From: Theristus sp. LFF4_11
Taxonomy: Eukaryota > Nematoda > Chromadorea > Monhysterida > Xyalidae
Length of the DNA: 64,000 nt
Direction of reading: 5' to 3'
NCBI GenBank assembly: GCA_030248135.1
Contig: JASANC010005553.1
Coordinates: forward strand, 62,001 to 126,000
Shown here: positions 53,701 to 62,700 of the stretch, piece after piece
Numbering within the stretch: position 1 is the stretch's first letter
Layout: every line of letters begins with the position of its first letter
The notes under the pieces: generated by a model
Seen by the model: only the letters and a program-made list of their open reading frames with translations
Told to the model about the DNA's origin: nothing
The model's database searches: none
Program-made: the position numbers and the translations under genes

Positions 53701-56700
53701 CCGCTGCGATAGCAGAATCTTGTACGGTAGGACGTGCATGGCACGTCATCCCATTTTATAGTGGGCCCATTATTAAAGCTTGTCCACAAGCCGCAGTCGC
53801 CGTTGCCACTAGGCTCGCCTGTAAATTATTCTTGGTGGTACACCATAGTCAAATTGAAAAACATATCGCGATTTACGTATGTCATCTAGCATTTCGATCA
53901 GGAACGCTGATTGACTAGCTGGACCATATAAGTGGCTCAATTCAAAATCAGCCAATCAGTTGCTGCCTCTGGAGCACCACTAGCCAGGGGGCACCGCGGT
54001 ATATGCGTCCACCTGGCGAAACCGCAAACGGAGAACTTCATGCTCGCAAAACACCGGGTCTCTTGTGGCCTTATTGTCCGGGATGGTTGATTTTGTAAGA
54101 TTCTGCTTTCTAAGATCGCTGATGTTTCATTCAGGCTATAAGAACTGTTTATGGTAAAACGATCCGCGGCACTGACGAGCCAGGGCATTGCGGTATGCGT
54201 TTACCTGGCGAAACCGCAAGCAGCGAACTTTATGTATCACCCCACACTGTTTGTTACTTTACTTTTCTCAGAGAAATAGTGTTGTGAGACGTGACGACTA
54301 CTCAAAACACTTATATTATTTGATCTGGTAATTATGAAAACAAACAAGCCATATGCTAAAACAAACCGATTTCCCAGGCGACATAAAGTAACGACGTATT
54401 ATCTTCCCATTGCCAAGATCCACTGATTTTCCTCAGTCCCAACCAAATGTCGTGAAACCCATCTTTGACTATGAGAAGCATCGACTGCTGTGCAAACCAA
54501 TCTGTGTAGAAAAGTATTTTCGACTTGCACGACTGGTACTGCTCTTCGCAAAACACAAAAAGCAGGTGCTCGAAGTTTTACGCATTCAAATGAACATTCA
54601 ATCAAGTGTATGCTGTCAGATTTCATATCAAGATATGGAGTGAAGTGAGATATGAAACGCAACATAACCAACCGAAAATGAATGCGCTCTCGTTGGTCGA
54701 ATGAATGGAAACGGGTTGCGCATTCATGGAGTGACACCAATCGGTTTGCTGTGCGTGCGTTTTGCGCAGACTCGATGCGTCCACGGCGTAACAACGGTCG
54801 CTGGCTTCGTTGTACTGTGTATACAGTGGCGGGTCGCCAAACAGAACCACTGGCGCTCTGGCTAAAAAAATCATTTGTTCTAAAACTTAATTCAAACAAA
54901 TGGATTGTGTGTAATGTGGCTAAGAAATTAAAAAAGAAAATTGTTTCTTGTTGAAAACACTAATTGGTGAACCAATAAAAAATACAGCGTGACACACTCA
55001 GCATTGGGGTTGTTAAAAGAAAAATTGTTCAGTTCATTTAAGCTGCTATAGTTTTAGCTCATTAAAATAGTCGTAGAGCGTTACAAAACAATGTTCAAAA
55101 AAGTGCGGTCGACCAAAGTTTTAAGTTGCACAGTCTAAAGTGCCCAATTGTAATTTTAAAAATGTATGTAATTGTAATTGTAATTGTAATTGTAATTGTG
55201 GACTTGCAATGGAACTGGAAACATTTTTTAAACTATTGCAAATATTATCCCAGCGGTGCGCATGTAGAAGAAAAAAGAACAAATCAAAAATTGTCAAAAC
55301 CGATATCGTTACCTTCACAATTAGCACCAGTCATCCCCGACGGGCACTGGCAAACGTAAGCCAAGCATCCAACGGCTGTACAAACACCACCATTCAAGCA
55401 AGGATTGTTTCTAGTATTACACGGTTGCACGCGACAAAGCACAGTGCCAATAGCGGTTGAATATTGGGGCATGTCATTCAACATGCACTCCGGAAGTTTG
55501 AGTTCAACCAAGTCTTCGCCCCACGCGCCGGCGTTATTCGGTTCGTTTGTCCTCCATGGAGGCACGTAGGTAGAGTCGCCGAAAACACCGACAAACGTGC
55601 CTTCGCTTCGAAAGTCATTGTATCCTAGCTTTACGTTGGAAATACTCGGCTCTGTTGCTTTAATCCAATCTGCGTGTTATGAAAAGATGTGCATATGTAG
55701 CTGGTGTTACTATTTTTGATGGTTATATTGGTAGGATTGGTGTTGTTTCGTCCCCGCTTCCTTTTGAAAATTAAACCACAAAAAAAATTATCTAACTAAG
55801 TGAGCCATAACAAGTCTTACTGCAAACAGCGTAAAATTCTGCGCTGCTTGTGAAAGTAGCCAAATTTCCGTTCATCATCTGGCATTTGCGTTCCGATTGC
55901 TGGTACTTTTCAGTCTCATTCATCCGGAGTATGAAGCAGACGTCAGATGCCTCGGGAGACACCACCATTTTGTAGTTCCCATCATCTGGTAGTGCGCCAG
56001 ATTCAGCCAACACTGCAATGCGTGTTGTAAAAAGCGAAAAAAACGGTTCCCTTCACAAATCCCGGTAACTTTGCTCATCTCTGATGCTAGAATTTGTCTG
56101 CGCGGGCATTATGAAAGCACCGACCTCGTCGGCCTTGTTTAAACGGATGATTGAAAATCTTTATGTTTTTCTTGGACATCTCGTGCTTTGCTCAATTTTT
56201 TGGCATCAAATAACATGAAAGCAATTAAAGCATTAAACTGTCAACAAAGTCTTGCAACATTTGTTTTATTTAACACACATGCATAAACCGGTATAGGATT
56301 GCATTGTCTGGATTCTGGAAACTAGCGGCACTTTAGCACAAAACCGCTTTTGCAGCAGCCACGAACGGCTCACGCACACATACATACATATCGCATATGT
56401 GTGCCAGTGTGCTCGTGTGTCTCTTTGGGGCTGTGCTACAAACGTACCACCGCTCGTTCCAAAGTATTACAGGGTGTTCACGGTTTTCAAAAAAAGAATC
56501 TCCACTGACCAGTGTGCGGGAGAGTGTCAGAACGGAAGGCATCGTCAACGGTGAAGTCACAGTACAAGCCAGTGAATCCATTAACGCACACACAGTAGAA
56601 CGAATGCATACAGTCGACTGTGACACAGGTCGCGCCATTCACGCACGGATTGTTAGCTTGACAAATGTCCTGAATGAGCAATAGGTCTGCTATACCGAAT

Positions 56701-59700
56701 AGAATAGTTTTTTCCATATAGTGGAAACTGTTTTCAGTGTTTTTCTATTTTACTTTTCTTGTTTATTGGTTTCCATAGAAAATAATAAAAACATATGATA
56801 GTAATTTAATTAGGAGTAATCCTAATCACTATTGCCAAGATAGCGGAAAAGTGCATGACAGATTTTTTTTGTTTATAATAAAGGCGTCTTATGTGAGATT
56901 TAAGGATGTGCTAGTATCGGAAATACTAACAAACAAATAATGTTCAACGTTGAAAGATTGAGCACAATGAAACAGTACCTCCGCTCGATAGCAAACGGCA
57001 GCAGCACCAGCAGAGTTGCACATTGTGTGGTACATTTTGTACGATTCGGTTGATGTGACAGCCCCAATGTACACACACTCGTTTGGATACAGAGGATAAC
57101 CTTCGAGCGACCATGACACATTATTCTTATTTTTATTAAGTGTTTACTTGTTTAATGACTGAGGAAGTATAGGCTATCGTTATTGGTACAACAGTAGTTA
57201 ATGCCTCAAACTGTACACGTGAATGCAGATATTGTACACAGTGAAAAACAAGATTTTTTCAGCTGCTCGATGAAAAAACGAAATTGTCAAACGTGCACAT
57301 TTGCTTCTCATAAACTCATAAAATTGAAAACATTCTAACCGAATGCCCAATCAACATAATCAACAAAGGTGCCATCTTCGTTTGTGTAAAGAGATGGAAG
57401 ATATTGATCGCTCATGCCTGTCCAGAATAGCCGATTTGCTGACGATACAGTTAACGCTCTTGGTGTACTTTTAACCCAAGCTAAAAAAGCTGTTTTGAAT
57501 TTGAGTGGCTCTGAATTTGAAACAAATTTCACATCGCTTACAACCATATGCATGCAATCATTTGTTAAAAGTTCTGTATGAGTTCTTCTGTAGTACTGTA
57601 GACGAACTTCACGCAGAAGCATTTTTTGCATCTGCATCAGAAGCACTGCACTGCAAACTGCCCTACATTTTGCAACTGCATCGAAAATTGCACTGCAAAA
57701 ATCTCCTGACTGTGAATGTTCGGGAGTCACTTCCACCACAGAAACTTTCAGAATAATTTTTAACGATGCAGCGTCAGTGCAGTGCAGTTTGCAGTGCAGT
57801 GCAGGATGCAAAAAAAACATTCTGCGTGTTGTGAACACTGCAACAAAGATGCGCTGTTGAAGTTGAAACTGACCTGCCAGCGCATTATGCTCTTGTGCCG
57901 AGTGCAAGGACACCATTGACATGTTCACAGAAGAGCACCAATCTCGCGCCGTTTGCCAGGAATGTATGGTAGACATGTCCATTGCGTAACAGCGTCCGCT
58001 CACCGGTGACACGAATGTTTCAACGTCCTCCATCGAAGCTTTTACTGGTGCTCTTTCTGTGATTGTTTGTAGTTTTTTTTGAACATTTTATATCATGCCC
58101 ATATATCCATCGCTTGTTTACCCGAAACCGAACACCACTGAATTTCAAAAGCATCAGACATGATTTGATGCTTTTGCACAATCACATTGTTCGTATACAT
58201 GTGTGTTAGCTTTTTTGATTTGAAGTTTACGTGATCGTTCCTTGTGATGCAATGATTATTTTTGTAAGGGCCCGTTCATACTGACGTATGCTGACGTACG
58301 TCGAGGTACGTCAAAGGCCGTCTCCATGAAAAGTAATATGCAATAACAAGACCTAACGTGCCGTGCCGTGCCGTACATGCATACGTCTGCATGAGCGGCA
58401 GTATGCAATAACACGGGACTTAAAGTGACGTGACGTGCCGTGCCGTATACGCATACGTCAGTATGAACGGGCCCTAAGACTGCCAGGATGCGCCATGAAA
58501 CAGTGCAAGAGCATAACTTGGTCCTTTGGTTAGTAATAAAAAATAATAATGGGACCAACGTTCACAATGGCGACCGGTGAAGTCGTCGTAGCAGGTGCAG
58601 GTGTATGACAAACAGTCGCGCTCATTGCACGAACCGCCATTTTGACACGGCGATGACGCACAGTAGTTTGACTGAACACGGCACGCTGCGATGCGTTGTC
58701 CAGGCTGCAAGCACGTGCGTTTTTATTGTTAAAAGTACTGCGCGCCAATCGTTTTGCACTAAACTAACATCGTCGCATCGAACGTCATTGTACAGCTGAT
58801 GATTTGTGAACAGTTCCGCACAGTTCTCGATAATGCCACCGTTTGGTTCGTCTGAAAAATGAATGCAAATGCAACAAAAAATTTACCAAGAACCTTCACG
58901 GCCGACACGTTTTACGCGTCATAACTATTGAGGTTTTTCAATGTAATTTCAAAATGCGGTTGAGCCGATTTACTATAAAATTGCATTAATTATTTTGTTT
59001 TTGCGAGGAAACACAATAGAGTACAAGGAACTTCCGAAACCACAGAAAGATATTCGGTCGTACACCTATGTGTGTGGCATGAACCTGCATATACAGGGTG
59101 GTCAATAATTATGGACACATTTTCATTTGGCCAGAAATCATATCAAACGTTATTTTATTTTAATGCTTATTTCAAAAAACAACTCACTTGCGAATGTGCC
59201 TTTAAAACGCACAGAGCATGACAGTCCAACATCCTCATAATGTCCGCAGTTGTGTGTGCTAGCTCGCGGGCAATCATTCAACGAAAGTTCATCACCAGTG
59301 CAAGCGACGTCGTCCATTAGAATTGGGCCGCTACCCTGGCCATATGCACCACAGCACACGTGATAGCCACTGCAAAAAAAATGAAAGGCGAAAAAAACGC
59401 TCGCACGGTGAATAAACGGAAGAAACGGAATTTTACCCCCGCCCGAAAGTGGTCGGGGAAAGGTAAACTCAGTGCGGGAAGGAAAAGGCGGGAATGTCAT
59501 GGTAAGCATTTTTAATCAAAGACCGGTACGGCATAAAACAGGTTCTTTGAAGTAATATCAACAGCCATAGTCTAGTACCTCCAATAACCAAGATTTCGAC
59601 AGGCGACTTCTGCATCAGCGCTGCCAAATTGGTCATCACAGACAGTGCCCCACGCACCATTAACGAACACTTCTAACAAACCCGAGCTTCCGCCACCAAA

Positions 59701-62700
59701 AATGCGGATGTCTAAAAACGATTTGCTCATTTATTTATATTTTGTGTGTTGAATACTGTTGTAAAAAATATCAAAAAAAACTATAACGACAATCCCATTT
59801 CATTTTTAAGAGTGATTGCTAGTGAAACAGAAATGGTATTTAACGTGTGCGACTGCGTTGCTTCCTGACGAATTGTGTGTGTTTTCAACGGTCGGTCCAG
59901 TTTAAATTAAAAGGTTAATTCATGAATGCAACAGTTGTGTTTACTAACTGTTGTCGTTGTAGCACGTGATGCCGACATCCTCCGAATGCTGACAGTTGTG
60001 TTGAGCGTTATAGGCGCAGTCAAATATGGTCCGTTCAGTGCCGGCACATTGCACGTCGTCCATGTTGATTGCGCCGGTGCCCCAACCAAACGTGGCGCAA
60101 CAGTGCGACGTTCCCCTGAAAGAAGCACATACACTCAGTTACAGTATTCCTTCAAATGCTCGAATGTCTGCAGTGGTTGGTCGTGCTGAGGCAACGGTTG
60201 CTGAACCAAGAAACACTGCTCGTTTGCGTTTATATGCGTTTTTTTTCTAGCAAATTCCGCAAAGCTATATGCAACTATTGAGGATTTATTCAAACGTGTC
60301 CGGACTAAAATGACGTCATTTGCTTTAAAAACGCCCGTTTGTCAAAGTACAGGCACTAAAATGTTGGTTTGATGTGACTGATTCGACATTCACCATTTGT
60401 TTGCGGGAAGAAACCGGCTAAACGGAAAGTCTGGTTTACTGTGAACGGCAAGCGAATGTTTGGCGGCACATGACGTCATTTCAGTGGGACAGGTTTAAAA
60501 AATAGGTCATACTAACGACGTGTAGCCAAGTCGACGACAGGCGACCGTGGCATCGCGGTTATCGAATAAATCGTCACACACGGTGCCCCAGACACCGTTC
60601 AGAAACACCTCCAGTCGCCCTGATGATCCGCCACCAGCAATGCGAATGCCTGTATGTCAAGAGAGCTCGCTGTATGTCGGAAAATTTTGCGTCTCGTCTC
60701 GTTTCGACCAAGAAAATCCGTCTGTCGGACAACACTAGTTGTACTACCGACGAGCCTTTGGGGGCGCTTTACCAGGCGAAACCGCAAGAAACAGTGCTTG
60801 CACCAGTTGCAACTTGCACAGATCGTATGGCCGAACAAAATAAGGCAGTCCTTGTCGGCGGGATCAGTCGCAGACTGGGAGTTGTCTTTTTCAGCAACGC
60901 CAAATTAGAATTGCCAATCGAATCGTGTGTGCAAGGAAGAAAGAATGAGCAGAATACCACGAAGAAGCAGTTTTAAATTAAAAAAACACGTCAAATAATT
61001 TGACGCACAACTGTGTTTCTGAACCTTTCATCATTCAAATTTCGCGCGCGCCTTCCATCCTAAGAAAATCTACCATATTTACTCGGCCATTCCGTAAGTC
61101 AGATCCTTGAGTGTAAGTTTCAAAATATTCGCAAAATTGGTGAAGCGCGGTTCAAGGAGTCTGTGAGTAATAAAATGGTGACCCCACCACTTCTGGGCCA
61201 CCCTGTGCACCGATATGCAAAAGCGTCATTTTGTGATCTTTTATTTTGGTCCTGCAACTCAATGTGCGCATAGACAGGAAAACAGTTGCATGCAGGACGC
61301 GGGAATTCAAAATTGGTAAAGTGATCCGAGTCCCCTTCATAGGGCAGAGGCGACTTTGAATTGGCACATAAGGATTGAAACTAGTTTCTTTTCTACGTCT
61401 GTACACGCATTCAGTCGCAGAACATAAAAAATTGATAATACAACCACAGATATTGTCTCGCAAACCTTTGCCCCACGGCAAGTAGGCAGGCGCTTGCTGG
61501 GCATCGTTTTGCCACACTCCGTCTTCTAAAAGATCGTTGTAGCCGGCCCAGACTTTTGAAACTGGAAGATAAGTGTCCGACAGCCAGGCTGCAAAAAAAG
61601 ATCAATTTCGTTGTCCGAATAAAATGTTGTCTGTTTCTCTCGATATGTAAAATACAATTAATTCCTGCAGATTTTGTCACAAAACCTGAAACTTTGAACG
61701 AAACAGTTAAGATTCGCTCGCTTTTGAGTCGACCGACCAGGCCTGCACACCTCTGAATTTTAAAACAAAAACTACAACGCAGAATAGCACCACCGTCTAA
61801 TCATGTAGAATACTTGATACACCTGTAGAGAACAATTTCGAGCACAAGACGACGTCGACAAATAGACTACGATTTCGACACCCCACCTAGAAAATCGCTC
61901 TGTTGCGTGTACGAGTCGAAGTGGGCCATTGTACCGCCAGCTGATCGACAGAATGACGCCGCTGAGCGGGCGCTCGAGTGCGTGCCGCTTGTGTCCACCA
62001 CGAAACACGTGTCATTGGGGGCGGTTATGGACAAGTGGGTCGCGTACGATGACGACGCCGGCTGTCGTCGGTTTGTGTCTGCGTTGTTTACTGTATCGTA
62101 ACTTTCAGACAACTTATAGCAGCACATGGTTAGCTCTTTAACAATTAATGCGTTCATTGTGTCTTTGTTAACCTGCAACGAGTCGGAAACTTACGTGTCG
62201 TTGAGGTGTAAACTTTGACTGAATGCTGCGCGTCACGCGGCACCAGCAGTCCGCACTGGTCCATGGTCTCCGACGATCGATTGTTGTTCAGGACGCTGCC
62301 GTTGTTCAAAACAATGCCGTTCGACCGCAAGATCACGCTTGACACGTCGCCAACAACGATGATCTATGCCATTCGCAAAAATTTTCATTAATAAACCAGA
62401 ATTAAAAGAGCGATTTTTTGTTGCTGCTGTTGCCGTTGGATGCAAACAGCAATTTTCAGAACCAAACAACCTCCTAAGTGATTGGCAATAGCTGATGCTA
62501 AACAACAGGTAAAAGTTGCTTTTGCCACGCGAGCAGCCTCAGAAATTGCCATATATTTTGCCTCGAATAATGCGCAAACAACTAGGAGCCTCGTAAATTG
62601 CCATATTCTACCACGAATAAATGCGCAAACAACATGCGCGCTGACAACAACTACCGCCATTTCTTCAACATGGACACGATTGGCAACATGGCAACTGTTT

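Noticed and set aside
57335..58033. 232-codon minus-strand open frame read as one exon
   Set aside because: It reads through the intron between lectin-b exons 1 and 2, including the inverted-repeat element. The lectin motif resumes only after a clear TTTTTTAG acceptor in matching phase.
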